Below are positions 49,338 to 57,699 of a stretch of 64,000 bases of DNA, in pieces (positions within the stretch are counted from its first letter, which is position 1; the number at the start of each line of letters is the position of its first letter). A model generated the notes under the pieces. The model searched no databases and was not told where the DNA came from. It saw only the letters and a program-made list of their open reading frames with translations. The stretch covers positions 1 through 64,000 of the forward strand of contig DATDPP010000018.1 in NCBI GenBank assembly GCA_035292685.1, in the 5' to 3' direction. Both the position numbers and the translations under genes were made by a program. The DNA is from JALYNX01 sp035292685. GTDB lineage: Bacteria; Actinomycetota; Acidimicrobiia; Spongiisociales; ZC4RG35.

Positions 49338-49474
49338 GCAAACCCGAATCTACGGAGTTCGAGTCATCGGATCAACAACCCCCGGCACGAACCCAGAGAT
49401 CGTCAACCAACGACGAACAACGCCATACGATGAGAATCGCGGGCTGGGAAGCGGGTTACCAACAGCAATCGGGG

Positions 49475-49511
49475 TTATCCACAGGCCTTGTCAACATGGG
49501 CGTGTTCACAA
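49475..49511. promoter_or_regulatory. cluster of DnaA-box-like 9-mers
   Basis: TTATCCACA (49475-49483, an exact consensus box), TTGTCAACA (49488-49496) and, on the other strand, TTGTGAACA (49503-49511) lie within 37 bases of AT-richer non-coding DNA upstream of nothing but gene 3' ends. A DnaA titration or regulatory site is possible; dnaA and dnaN are not nearby. Confidence 0.35.
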
Positions 49512-49546
49512 GTTTCTAACCAGAATTTTCGCGACTCGTCATGCGG

Positions 49547-50497
49547 TCACGACCATCGCATCTCGACTCTGGGCTCCAACTCACCGACCTGAACATCGCC
49601 ACCCATGACCTTCGGCCGCCCGATCGCAGCGATCTGCTCGGCGATATGGCGGGACTGCTCACCGAGCCCCACGAGGGCCGCAGCGGCACCCACGTCGGCG
49701 ACGGTCTCCAAGCCGTCCCAGGACTTGACAGCAATCCCGAGCCTGTTCTCGAGGGCCACGCCCATACACCCATCGGCGCCTCTCTTTGCGGCCGCATTCA
49801 TCGTCGAGGCGATGACGGCCTCACCGTGTTCTGATCCCGATACCAACGCCGGGTAACGGTGCATCGAGACGAACACCTGCCGCAGACTCTGGTGGTGGTG
49901 GGCGAGCCTCGCAAAGAGGAGAGCCATCACCCGCGTGGTAGTCCGCAACACCGGGGCGCCACAACCGTCGATGCCCACCGGGTCGGCCCTGTGTTGCCCG
50001 AGATCGCTGACCAGTTCGACAATCCGGCGTTGAATCGGATGATCGGGTGCCAGATAACCCTCGATTGGCCAGTCCTGGGCTTGGGCCGCCCGGAGCCAGG
50101 CGGCATGCTTGCCGGAGCAGGTGTGCCATAGCCGGCGAGGCTCGAGGTGACCGTCACGGGCCAGACGTCGCTCGGCAGCGCGGGAAAGCGGCCAACTCGG
50201 AGGGCAACGAAGGTTCGAGTCGTCGAGACCAACGGTGTGGAGCATCGACTCGACCAGGGCAAGGTGAACCGGGTGTCCGTCGTGGGACCCGGCGGCAACC
50301 GCTAGTTCGACCGGGCGGAGCAGCGCGCCTGCTTCCTGGGCCACCGCGGCCTGGAACGGCTTGGCTGCTGAGCGAAGAAAGAAGGGTCGGTCGATATCAC
50401 CGGCCCACCCGATCAATTCACCTTCTGCCGAGACCACCGCAACTGCGCCATCGTGGAGCGTTTCGACCAGACCCGAGCGGGTCTTTGCGGCAAGCAA
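49547..50497 (-). CDS. asparaginase II family (Rhizobium AnsA-like) amidohydrolase
   Basis: 316 residues with FLRSAAKPFQAAVAQEAGAL (SxxK active-site motif), LAVAAGSHDGHPVHL, HTCSGKHAAWLRAAQ (second Ser-Lys), GIDGCGAPVLRT and SGSEHGEAVIASTMNAAAKRG. These are the hallmarks of the class of L-asparaginases typified by Rhizobium etli. It turns asparagine into aspartate and ammonia. The TTG start overlaps nothing but lies 3 bases from the RsiG stop. Confidence 0.88.
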   Translation of the reverse strand: MLAAKTRSGLVETLHDGAVAVVSAEGELIGWAGDIDRPFFLRSAAKPFQAAVAQEAGALLRPVELAVAAGSHDGHPVHLALVESMLHTVGLDDSNLRCPPSWPLSRAAERRLARDGHLEPRRLWHTCSGKHAAWLRAAQAQDWPIEGYLAPDHPIQRRIVELVSDLGQHRADPVGIDGCGAPVLRTTTRVMALLFARLAHHHQSLRQVFVSMHRYPALVSGSEHGEAVIASTMNAAAKRGADGCMGVALENRLGIAVKSWDGLETVADVGAAAALVGLGEQSRHIAEQIAAIGRPKVMGGDVQVGELEPRVEMRWS

Positions 50498-50500
50498 GGC

Positions 50501-51031
50501 CTATCCGGAGACCTGCGCTTGGCCCTGTTGGCTCCGATAGCGGGCAACGATTTCGTCCTGAAGAGCGTCGATGACACCGTGGAGTTGCTTTCGCTGGATC
50601 GACAACTCAGCTTCCACCTCCCGGAGCCGTTCCAGGGACTCGTCCACCTCTTCGTCGGACAACTCGGGGAGTTGGGTCAGGATCCCGTCATCCATGATCT
50701 TGTCGATGTGGCGCCGTCCGGTGGTGGTCGGCAGGGGGGGCATGACGTCGAGGTAGCGCAGGTTTGGCTCCGGACCGAGCGCCATCCCGGATGCGAGGAT
50801 CTCGGGAAGGGCGTCGAGGAGTGACCGCTGCTCCTCGCCGGCGCGGCGCCGATGCTCGAAATTCAGCAGATCCATGCGCCCATGCAAGAGACGCCGGTAA
50901 TAGGAGATCTGGTTCTCGACGTCCTCGGCGGTGTTCCGCCGCGCCCTCAGTTCGTCGAGGTCGAGAGCATCGAGGCCAACCAGGAACTCGGGCTCGAGAA
51001 CGGTATCGATCCGGCGCTGTCGGCTCACCAC
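50501..51031 (-). CDS. RsiG-like c-di-GMP-binding anti-sigma protein
   Basis: About 176 residues, GTG start at 51031. The protein is a helical hairpin with two copies of the c-di-GMP motif of Streptomyces RsiG (E-x3-S-x2-R-x3-Q-x3-D): ENQISYYRRLLHGRMD and EAELSIQRKQLHGVID. Both copies have His where RsiG has Gln. RsiG holds the sigma factor WhiG inactive when bound to c-di-GMP. No WhiG gene is in this window. The frame is open to 51058 inside the peptidase gene. Confidence 0.8.
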   Translation of the reverse strand: MVSRQRRIDTVLEPEFLVGLDALDLDELRARRNTAEDVENQISYYRRLLHGRMDLLNFEHRRRAGEEQRSLLDALPEILASGMALGPEPNLRYLDVMPPLPTTTGRRHIDKIMDDGILTQLPELSDEEVDESLERLREVEAELSIQRKQLHGVIDALQDEIVARYRSQQGQAQVSG

Positions 51032-51038
51032 GTAGAGG

Positions 51039-52178
51039 TTACCTGCAGGCCGCGGCAACGGTCGGATAGGGATTGACCGCCGGAGCGCCGCTCCCCCCGG
51101 GATGGATCTCGAAGTGGACGTGGGGGGCCCCTGCCGACGCGTTCCCGCTGTTACCGTTGAAGCCGATGGTCTGGCCCTGGCTCACCCTGGAGCCCGACCC
51201 GACGTTGTAATCGGAGAGATGGGCGTAGTAGAAGCCGATCCCGTTGTCACCCGACAGCCAGATCGATTTGCCGCCGAGAGAACTGTTCGATAAGCGCACC
51301 ACTCCTGAGGCAACGGCATACACCGGCTCGCCATAAGCGGCCATCAGGTCGGTCCCTTTGTGCCGCCGACCTCCGGATCTGGGGAATCCCCAGGAGTCGA
51401 TGAATGACGTCCGACCTGGAGTGAAGGGACAGATGAACGACCCCACCTGGACCGATCCACTTGCCCGGGCCTGGGCGGCGGCAGCGGCGGCCCGCTGTTG
51501 GGTGTCGTACTTCGAGGTCAGCGTCTTGCAGCGATCGGACAGCTTGGCATAGGCGTTCTGCTCGGCGACCATCGCTGCCTCCTGGTTGTTCTTGGCTTCG
51601 AGTTTGGCCGCCTCCACCACCTTGAGCTCGTCACGGGTATCGGATAGGTCGCCACTGAAGCGGTCGAGCTCGCTTCGGGCGGCGATCAACTCGTCGATGG
51701 ACCTCTGGCCCCCGGTAGCGGCCTGAGTCAGGAATTCCGAGGTAGTCATCAGCTGATCGACCGATGACGCCGCCAGGATGATTCCCGGGCTCGAGAGACC
51801 GCCCCGCATGTAGAGCTCAACGGCTTGTTCCTCGATCTGCTGCTGGATGCGGTCGACGTCCTCGGCATGGACGGCAACCGAGCCTTCGACCCGGTCCTGT
51901 TTGCGCTCTACCTTCTCCACCTCGTTGAGTACCCCCTCGTACTCGAGGGCTGCCGTCTCGAACACTTCCTGCGCGGCCCTATATTCGGCAAGCTGTTCGC
52001 GCGAGTCAGCACATGCCTCGTCGACCTGAGCCCGGGTGATCGCCAGGGTGGCAAGCGGGAATAGGGAGGCCACCAAGGCGGTCATGATGACAAGCAGAAC
52101 TACGCGATGGGACGTCCTTGCGGCAGCCATGCGGAGGAAGCGTAACCCCGCCCGCCACTTTGCTCTAGTCGATGTCAT
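51039..52178 (-). CDS. M23-family peptidoglycan peptidase with coiled-coil domain
   Basis: About 379 residues. A membrane/signal segment (VVLLVIMTALVASLFPLATL) is followed by ~190 residues of coiled coil (EVEKVERKQDRVEGS, ELKVVEAAKLEAKNNQEA), then the LytM/M23 domain with RHKGTDLMAAYG (H-x3-D zinc motif) and APHVHFEIHP (H-x-H). The layout equals that of EnvC/RipC-type cell-wall hydrolase regulators. A GGAGGG site 10 bases upstream supports the ATG at 52178. Confidence 0.88.
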   Translation of the reverse strand: MTSTRAKWRAGLRFLRMAAARTSHRVVLLVIMTALVASLFPLATLAITRAQVDEACADSREQLAEYRAAQEVFETAALEYEGVLNEVEKVERKQDRVEGSVAVHAEDVDRIQQQIEEQAVELYMRGGLSSPGIILAASSVDQLMTTSEFLTQAATGGQRSIDELIAARSELDRFSGDLSDTRDELKVVEAAKLEAKNNQEAAMVAEQNAYAKLSDRCKTLTSKYDTQQRAAAAAAQARASGSVQVGSFICPFTPGRTSFIDSWGFPRSGGRRHKGTDLMAAYGEPVYAVASGVVRLSNSSLGGKSIWLSGDNGIGFYYAHLSDYNVGSGSRVSQGQTIGFNGNSGNASAGAPHVHFEIHPGGSGAPAVNPYPTVAAACR

Positions 52179-52207
52179 CAAGCCGCGCCCTCCGGCCACC
52201 CGCGAGG

Positions 52208-53206
52208 TCAGAGGACGATTGCGAGTAGTGGGAAGTAGATCGCGGCGGCCAGGGCCACCCCGTCCAGAGAGGTGAGCCAGCCCGGAGGCCTCTCAGTCAG
52301 AGCTACTCGGCCGGTGCGCAGCATCGAAGCAACCCCCCGGCCCGCAACCAGGGCGACAGCAATCCCCAGTCCAATGAGCAGATAGCCGACGACATCGAGG
52401 TCCCATAGCACGGCCGGTCCCACTGCTCCAAGCACCGCACCAATCGCCGTCATCGAGAAGGGGTCCACGAGAGGCAACGAGGGCATACGCTCGGCGACCG
52501 AGCCCAGCACCGACCCCGCGATGACCGCCACCAAGAAGACATCCACTGCCTGGGGATCGGGGCTGCTGGAAGACCGGGCAATGACCAATGATGCCGTGCC
52601 GAGCCCGGCAAAGAGGGAAACGAGGAGAATCGGGCTGAAGACATCCACCTCCCGGTAGGCCGGGAAGGCAACGGCCCACCCAAGAGCCACCACGACGGCC
52701 GCCACCAGAGCAAACGAATAGCCAGTCCCGCCCATGACGTGGGCGGCCATGGCCGAGACGGCAGAAGTCACGACTACGGCCAGCGGGGCAAACATCCGTC
52801 CTCGGGAGGACAGAACCGATCCGATATCGAGCGCCCAAGCCGCGGCGATAGCCACCAGGGTCGCGGCCCAAATCTCCTGGCCCTGGAGATTGGCAACGAC
52901 CGCGACCACGAGCACCGCGACGGGGAGAAAGGCGATCAGGTCGAGTGTCGTGGGGGTCGTCATCGAACGGCTGCCGCCGGACACCGGCGGGAGGATGACA
53001 ACCTCGTCGCCATCGGCTACCGGGTCGTCGTAGGTTGCCGTCTCCCCGTTGACCCAGACCCGCGAGGTTTCAACAGTGCGTCGGAAATGAGGCCCGAAAC
53101 GCTCCGAGGCCTCCTCGATGACCCCACCCACCGTATCGGACCCCACCTCGACTCTGGCGGAGCCGGCGATCTCCCGCAGGTTGGCGAAAAGACGGAGCCT
53201 TGCCAT
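52208..53206 (-). CDS. MoaD/ThiS-like domain fused to a polytopic membrane domain
   Basis: 332 residues from the ATG at 53206. Residues 1-78 are a MoaD-type beta-grasp domain (MARLRLFANLREIAG, WVNGETA, DGDEVVILPPVSGG) that ends in Gly-Gly, where a free MoaD would stop. Here the frame runs on through SRSMTTPTTLDLIAF into about eight to nine membrane helices of unknown function (YFPLLAIVL end). An internal ATG at residue 82 could start the membrane part alone. Sulfur carriage needs a free Gly-Gly end, so cleavage or frame separation would be required. Confidence 0.75.
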   Translation of the reverse strand: MARLRLFANLREIAGSARVEVGSDTVGGVIEEASERFGPHFRRTVETSRVWVNGETATYDDPVADGDEVVILPPVSGGSRSMTTPTTLDLIAFLPVAVLVVAVVANLQGQEIWAATLVAIAAAWALDIGSVLSSRGRMFAPLAVVVTSAVSAMAAHVMGGTGYSFALVAAVVVALGWAVAFPAYREVDVFSPILLVSLFAGLGTASLVIARSSSSPDPQAVDVFLVAVIAGSVLGSVAERMPSLPLVDPFSMTAIGAVLGAVGPAVLWDLDVVGYLLIGLGIAVALVAGRGVASMLRTGRVALTERPPGWLTSLDGVALAAAIYFPLLAIVL

Positions 53207-53272
53207 GGACAAAGGGTAAAGCGTCGCGGTGCCCGGAGACGGGTTCGCGCCGAATTGCGTACCCTCGGGTCC

Positions 53273-53692
53273 ATGGATGACACGGTGCTCGTTGCGGTCG
53301 ATGTCCCGCTGCTCGGCGACGAGCGTCACAAGAACTGGGCCAAGATCGTCGAGTCGGTCGACTCCAGCAAGTCCTCCGGATGGGCATTTGACGGCCCGTT
53401 CGTTGCAACAGGTGGGATCCAGGATCTCCCAGCCGGGGCGGTCCTCCTGGTCTACGGCGAGCGGGGCTCGCGGACCAACCCTCAAATCACGGCCCGGGTG
53501 TTCACCGTGAACGCCGATGCCACGATCAGCATGGAGGCCGAGGCCAAGGGCAAGGCCTGGGCCCGAACCATCCGTGACACGGTGGAGCGTTGCCTGGGGA
53601 TGGACAAGCAACCTCTCGACCTCTCATATCTCGGCGACGCCCTCCTTGTCGAAGAGCTCAGGGCGCGAGGGTGGAAGGTGGAAAGAGAGTGA
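53273..53692 (+). CDS. hypothetical protein of 139 residues
   Basis: Starts MDDTVLVAVDVPLLGDERHK at the ATG at 53273, although the frame is open far upstream through the MoaD-like region on the other strand. It is a soluble alpha/beta-looking protein with AGAVLLVYGERGSRTNPQIT and a C-terminal YLGDALLVEELRARGWKVER helix. I recognise no family. Its stop overlaps the GTG of the oxidoreductase gene, so the two are cotranscribed. Confidence 0.68.
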   Translation: MDDTVLVAVDVPLLGDERHKNWAKIVESVDSSKSSGWAFDGPFVATGGIQDLPAGAVLLVYGERGSRTNPQITARVFTVNADATISMEAEAKGKAWARTIRDTVERCLGMDKQPLDLSYLGDALLVEELRARGWKVERE

Positions 53693-54657
53693 GGGCGATC
53701 GTCATCTCGAAGTCGGGCGGAGCAGAAGAACTGGTGCTCGCCGAGGCTGCGGACCCGAATCCAGGGCCCGACGAACTCCTCGTCTCGGTGGAGGCTGCCG
53801 GGGTCAACTTCATCGACATCTACCACCGGCGGGGCTTGTACGACATGACACCCCCATTCATCCCGGGACTCGAGGGTGCGGGAACCGTCCTCGAGTTAGG
53901 CCCGGATGTCGATGGAATAGAGGTGGGCGACCGGGTCGGGTGGACCGACGTGATGGGCTCGTATGCGGAGCGCATCGCTCTTCCGGCCTCTCGGGCGGTG
54001 CCCTTGCCCGAGGACATCGATTCGAAGACCGCTGCCGCGGTCCTTCTCCAGGGTCTGACCGCCCATTTCCTCGCCTCCGACACCTTCCCCCTCTCCGCCG
54101 GGGACAGATGCCTCATCCACGCCGGGGCAGGCGGGGTTGGGCTCCTGCTCACCCAGATCGCCAAGCTCAGACAGGCCGAAGTCTTTACGACCGTCGGAAG
54201 TGAGGCGAAGGCCGAGCTCAGTCGCGCCGCCGGCGCCGACCATGTCATCGTCTACACCGACAATGAATTCAAATCCGCGGTTGAGGCCATCGCCGGCGCC
54301 AATGCCATCGACGTGGTCTATGACGGAGTCGGTGCCGCGACCTTTGAGCAGGGCCTGGACCTGATCCGTCCCCGGGGGATGATGGTCACTTTCGGTAACG
54401 CCTCCGGGCCACCACCCGAGATCTCACCGCTGATCCTCGCCTCCAAAGGCTCGATCTATCTCACCCGACCCACGATGCGCCACTATCTGGGGGACCGATC
54501 GGAGTTGCTACGGCGCGCTGCCGAACTGTTCCAGTGGATCGGTGATCACCGGCTCCATGTCCGGATCGGGGCCGAATACCAACTCGCCGAGGCCGCGGAT
54601 GCCCACCGCGCACTGGAGGGTCGGGCCACCACCGGCAAGGTGATCCTCATCCCCTGA
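53689..54657 (+). CDS. zinc-independent quinone oxidoreductase (QOR/zeta-crystallin type MDR)
   Basis: 322 residues, GTG start (GTGA overlap). VEAAGVNFIDIYHRRGLYDM is the diagnostic QOR motif; LIHAGAGGVGLLLTQIAKLR binds NADPH; no zinc-binding cysteines exist. It reduces quinones or enones with NADPH. The ending EGRATTGKVILIP is typical of the MDR superfamily. Confidence 0.9.
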   Translation: MRAIVISKSGGAEELVLAEAADPNPGPDELLVSVEAAGVNFIDIYHRRGLYDMTPPFIPGLEGAGTVLELGPDVDGIEVGDRVGWTDVMGSYAERIALPASRAVPLPEDIDSKTAAAVLLQGLTAHFLASDTFPLSAGDRCLIHAGAGGVGLLLTQIAKLRQAEVFTTVGSEAKAELSRAAGADHVIVYTDNEFKSAVEAIAGANAIDVVYDGVGAATFEQGLDLIRPRGMMVTFGNASGPPPEISPLILASKGSIYLTRPTMRHYLGDRSELLRRAAELFQWIGDHRLHVRIGAEYQLAEAADAHRALEGRATTGKVILIP

Positions 54658-54684
54658 GCCCGGTCGTTGACGCCTGGGACCCGA

Positions 54685-55656
54685 TCAGGAGCCGACGGTG
54701 AGGATGGCGTTGGCGACCACGTCCGGCGCTTCGAGATGGGCCTTCCACACCGGGACCGCCTTCACCTCCATATCGGGAAGTGCTTCAACGACGAGGTCCA
54801 CTGACTCCTGAGGGACGTCGCCTTCCTCACTCCAGATGAAATAGGTGGGCGCCGTGATCTCGTTAAGTTTGGACGGGACCACCGACGCAGCCGGGGTCTT
54901 TCGGTAGGAACGTATCGATTCCGTGGTGTTCTGCACGGTTTCCGCCCGGTCTCTCGCTGACACCTGGTCCGGCGTCGGGCACCAGCCGCCGTCCCCACAG
55001 TTGGGCGCCCAGCGGCCGGCAGAGAATCGGCCGGCACCCTCAAACGAGAAGGTGACGGGGGGGCCGAAGAACGGGAGTTTCTCCATGAACTCGACCCAAT
55101 CACCAGACTCGTTGAAATCCACATCGACCAGCACCAGCCCTACAACCAGATCGGGGTAGGTCACCCCGATCTCGGCGGCCACCTCGCCACCCAGACCGAC
55201 ACCGGCAAAGACGACCGGCCCGTCGAATCGGGCCTCGGCCAACTCAGCGACCATCTCCGCCATGACCGCCACCGTGTGCTGGCTCCCCTCCTCCGGCACC
55301 CGGTCGCTAAGGCCGAATCCGGGCAGGTCGATGCGAACTGCCGTGACATCCGCGCCGAGATCAGCCACGACCGCGTCCCAGAGGATCCCACCGGCCACAT
55401 CAGCATCGTGGAGCAGGATCACCTGAGTCGCCCCCTCCCCTTGCTGAACGACACTGAGGGCAGTGCCGTAACTGGTGTCCACCACGGTCCGGTCCAGTTC
55501 CTCGATCGCGGTGACCTCAATCAGATCGATCCGCTGGTTGGTCACCACCGCCCAGATCACCGTCCCGGCCACGGCCATGAGAAGGATCAGGCCCACCAAT
55601 CGGGCCGCCACGCGGGTAGGCGCTGCCGGGGCCTTGGGTGGTGGCTGCAAGCTCAT
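54685..55656 (-). CDS. membrane-anchored alpha/beta-hydrolase-fold protein without nucleophile
   Basis: 323 residues. An N-terminal membrane helix (LVGLILLMAVAGTVIWAVV) leads to an alpha/beta-hydrolase fold: ATQVILLHDADVAGG (oxyanion turn), RIDLPGFGLSD and the elbow VVFAGVGLGGEVAAEIG. The elbow should be G-x-S-x-G but reads GVGLG, so the catalytic Ser is missing. The C-terminal His region (WKAHLEAPDVV) is kept. It may be a binding protein rather than an enzyme. Confidence 0.78.
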   Translation of the reverse strand: MSLQPPPKAPAAPTRVAARLVGLILLMAVAGTVIWAVVTNQRIDLIEVTAIEELDRTVVDTSYGTALSVVQQGEGATQVILLHDADVAGGILWDAVVADLGADVTAVRIDLPGFGLSDRVPEEGSQHTVAVMAEMVAELAEARFDGPVVFAGVGLGGEVAAEIGVTYPDLVVGLVLVDVDFNESGDWVEFMEKLPFFGPPVTFSFEGAGRFSAGRWAPNCGDGGWCPTPDQVSARDRAETVQNTTESIRSYRKTPAASVVPSKLNEITAPTYFIWSEEGDVPQESVDLVVEALPDMEVKAVPVWKAHLEAPDVVANAILTVGS

Positions 55657-56306
55657 CGGAAGAGCACAACATGTAGATGACGAGGACCGTGGACCCCGAG
55701 CTTCAACTGCTGCTCGATGTCCGCGGTCCGGCTGGGGCCGGTCACTATGACCATGTTGGCAGACTCGAACACGGTGGCCGGGTGGCGTCGGGCCCAGTGA
55801 ACCAGGGTCCGTTCGATCGAATCGACGTCGAGAATCGCAACATGTACCTCCGGGATCAGGCTCGCCATTCGAGGCCGACCTTCGCCGTGGAGGAGAACCA
55901 GGCTCCCTGATTCGGCGAGACCGGCATCCGCCCCCGTCACCCCGAGATCGAGTGTCCGATACCCGGTTTGATGGGGGATGCGACCGCCTTCCGGAACCCG
56001 ATGCTCCACCCTGTCCAATCCGGCCCCCGTCAAAGCGCTGGTCACCCCCGGTGTCGGGAGCTCGTCCCAGGCCATATACGTCTGGCTTGCGTGTCCGGCA
56101 GCGATTCCTGACACCGCCCGGGGGACACCGTGTCTGCCCACGGGCCCATGAACCACTGTCGCCACCTCCTGGGCCCTGGCGCGGAACAGCCCGACCAGAT
56201 CAACCGGGTCGAGGTCGGGCAAGCTCTCGGGGACCTCAGGCGGCCGGGGGAGGGTCCCCACCATGGCGGCAGCGGAGACCCTTTTCAAGAACTCGTCACG
56301 TTCCAC
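55653..56306 (-). CDS. lutC: LutC/LUD-domain lactate utilisation protein
   Basis: 217 residues from a GTG with GGAGGTCC upstream. GVTGADAGLAESGSLVLLHG, IPEVHVAILDVDSIERTL and GPSRTADIEQQLKLGVHGPR with HVVLF at the end match the LUD domain. With LutA and LutB it forms the three-part L-lactate oxidase complex. It overlaps lutB by 11 bases. Confidence 0.88.
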   Translation of the reverse strand: MERDEFLKRVSAAAMVGTLPRPPEVPESLPDLDPVDLVGLFRARAQEVATVVHGPVGRHGVPRAVSGIAAGHASQTYMAWDELPTPGVTSALTGAGLDRVEHRVPEGGRIPHQTGYRTLDLGVTGADAGLAESGSLVLLHGEGRPRMASLIPEVHVAILDVDSIERTLVHWARRHPATVFESANMVIVTGPSRTADIEQQLKLGVHGPRHLHVVLFR

Positions 56307-57699
56307 GATTGGACCTCCACCAGGCAGCGAATGACTCCCGGGCCGGGCGTGGAACGTCACGATAGGTGGTCCAGCCCCCGCCCCGACCCGGGAGGCGCCG
56401 GATCCAGCCGCCACGTGAGAGCGGCCCGGTGAGGGTGTGCGCCAACCGCTTGGCTCTCTCCCATTTGCGCGGCGTGTAGCCAGTGTTTGTGTAGCGACGC
56501 ATTCCACGCTCCAGCCAACCCGGAAGCCTGCCCTCGGCAGCGGACCTTGCCCTCAGCTTCAGCAACATCGCCGGGATCTGGATCCCGATCGGGCACACCT
56601 CCTCACATGCACCACACAGGGTGGAGGCATAGGGCAGCTCCCACCACGGCTCCATTCCCAGGAGCCCGGGGGTGACGATGGACCCGACCGGGCCGGAGTA
56701 GACCGTGCCGTAGGCATGGCCGCCGACCGTGCGAAAGACGGGACACACGTTGAGGCAGGCTCCGCACCTGATGCAAGCCAGGATCTCTGCCGTGTCGCTG
56801 CCGAGGATCTGGGAGCGCCCGTTGTCGATCACCACCACATGGAGTTGCTCCGGGCCGTCGTCGTCACCTGGGCGCCGAGGCCCGGTGACCACGTTGGTGT
56901 ACGAGGAGAGTCGCTGCCCTGTTGCCGAACGGGCCAGCACCTCGAGGATCACCGAGGCATCCTCCCATCGGGAGACGAGGCGCTCCATCCCGAGCAAGGC
57001 AATGTGCACTCGCGGCGCGGTGGTTACCAACCGCCCGTTTCCCTCATTGGTCACCGTAACGAGGGACCCGGATTCGGCAACCGCGATGTTGACCCCGGAG
57101 ATCCCGGCGTCGGCCTTGAGGAAGATCTCCCGCAGGTGATCCCGCGCAATCTGATTGAGCTCGGTGGGATCGAAAGTCTCTTCCACACCGAGTTTCTGGG
57201 CGAACAACTTCCCGATGTCATGCCGGTCGAGGTGAAGCACCGGAGCCACGATGTGACTCGGGGTATCGCCGGCGAGTTGGACGATGAACTCTCCGAGGTC
57301 GGTTTCCACCACCTCGATTCCCCGGTCTTCCAGATAGGGGTTGAGCTCGATCTCCTCGGAAACCATCGACTTGGACTTCACCACCAAACGCGACCCGTTC
57401 TTCTCCAGGATGCGGGCGACGATCTCGTTGGCCTCGTCGGCATCGCCGGCGAAATGGACTTCGCCTCCCTGCTCGATGACCTGATCGGCGAAGTGGGACA
57501 GCAGACGGTCGAGGTTGGCCAGAGCGTGGAGTCGGATCACACGCGCCCGATCCCGTAACGGGCCCATGAGCGGGAACCCGGCGACCGCGGTCTCCCGCCT
57601 CTCGGTCAGATGACGCAAACCCTGGCCGACCGACTGCGCCTCATGAGTCCCGATCAGGGCTTCGGCTCGTCCGAGGAAGGTCACCGGTTGAGTAGTCAT
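56296..57699 (-). CDS. lutB: LutB-type iron-sulfur subunit of lactate oxidation
   Basis: 467 residues. The N-terminal LUD domain (SKSMVSEEIELNPYLEDRGI, IAVAESGSLVTVTNEGNGRL) is followed by two [4Fe-4S] motifs CIRCGACLNVCP and CGACEEVCPIG, then a C-terminal RKWERAKRLAHTLTGPLSR segment. The ATG at 57699 overlaps the lutA stop (ATGA). Confidence 0.92.
   Translation of the reverse strand: MTTQPVTFLGRAEALIGTHEAQSVGQGLRHLTERRETAVAGFPLMGPLRDRARVIRLHALANLDRLLSHFADQVIEQGGEVHFAGDADEANEIVARILEKNGSRLVVKSKSMVSEEIELNPYLEDRGIEVVETDLGEFIVQLAGDTPSHIVAPVLHLDRHDIGKLFAQKLGVEETFDPTELNQIARDHLREIFLKADAGISGVNIAVAESGSLVTVTNEGNGRLVTTAPRVHIALLGMERLVSRWEDASVILEVLARSATGQRLSSYTNVVTGPRRPGDDDGPEQLHVVVIDNGRSQILGSDTAEILACIRCGACLNVCPVFRTVGGHAYGTVYSGPVGSIVTPGLLGMEPWWELPYASTLCGACEEVCPIGIQIPAMLLKLRARSAAEGRLPGWLERGMRRYTNTGYTPRKWERAKRLAHTLTGPLSRGGWIRRLPGRGGGWTTYRDVPRPARESFAAWWRSNRGT

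Noticed and set aside
49259..49546. Possible replication origin
   Set aside because: DnaA-like boxes are present, but no dnaA, dnaN, gyrB or parAB gene is in the window and the number of boxes is small.
53207..53611. N-terminal extension of the MoaD-fusion frame to 53611
   Set aside because: The MoaD domain starts naturally at the ATG at 53206; the upstream part overlaps the divergent 139-residue gene and has no recognisable domain.
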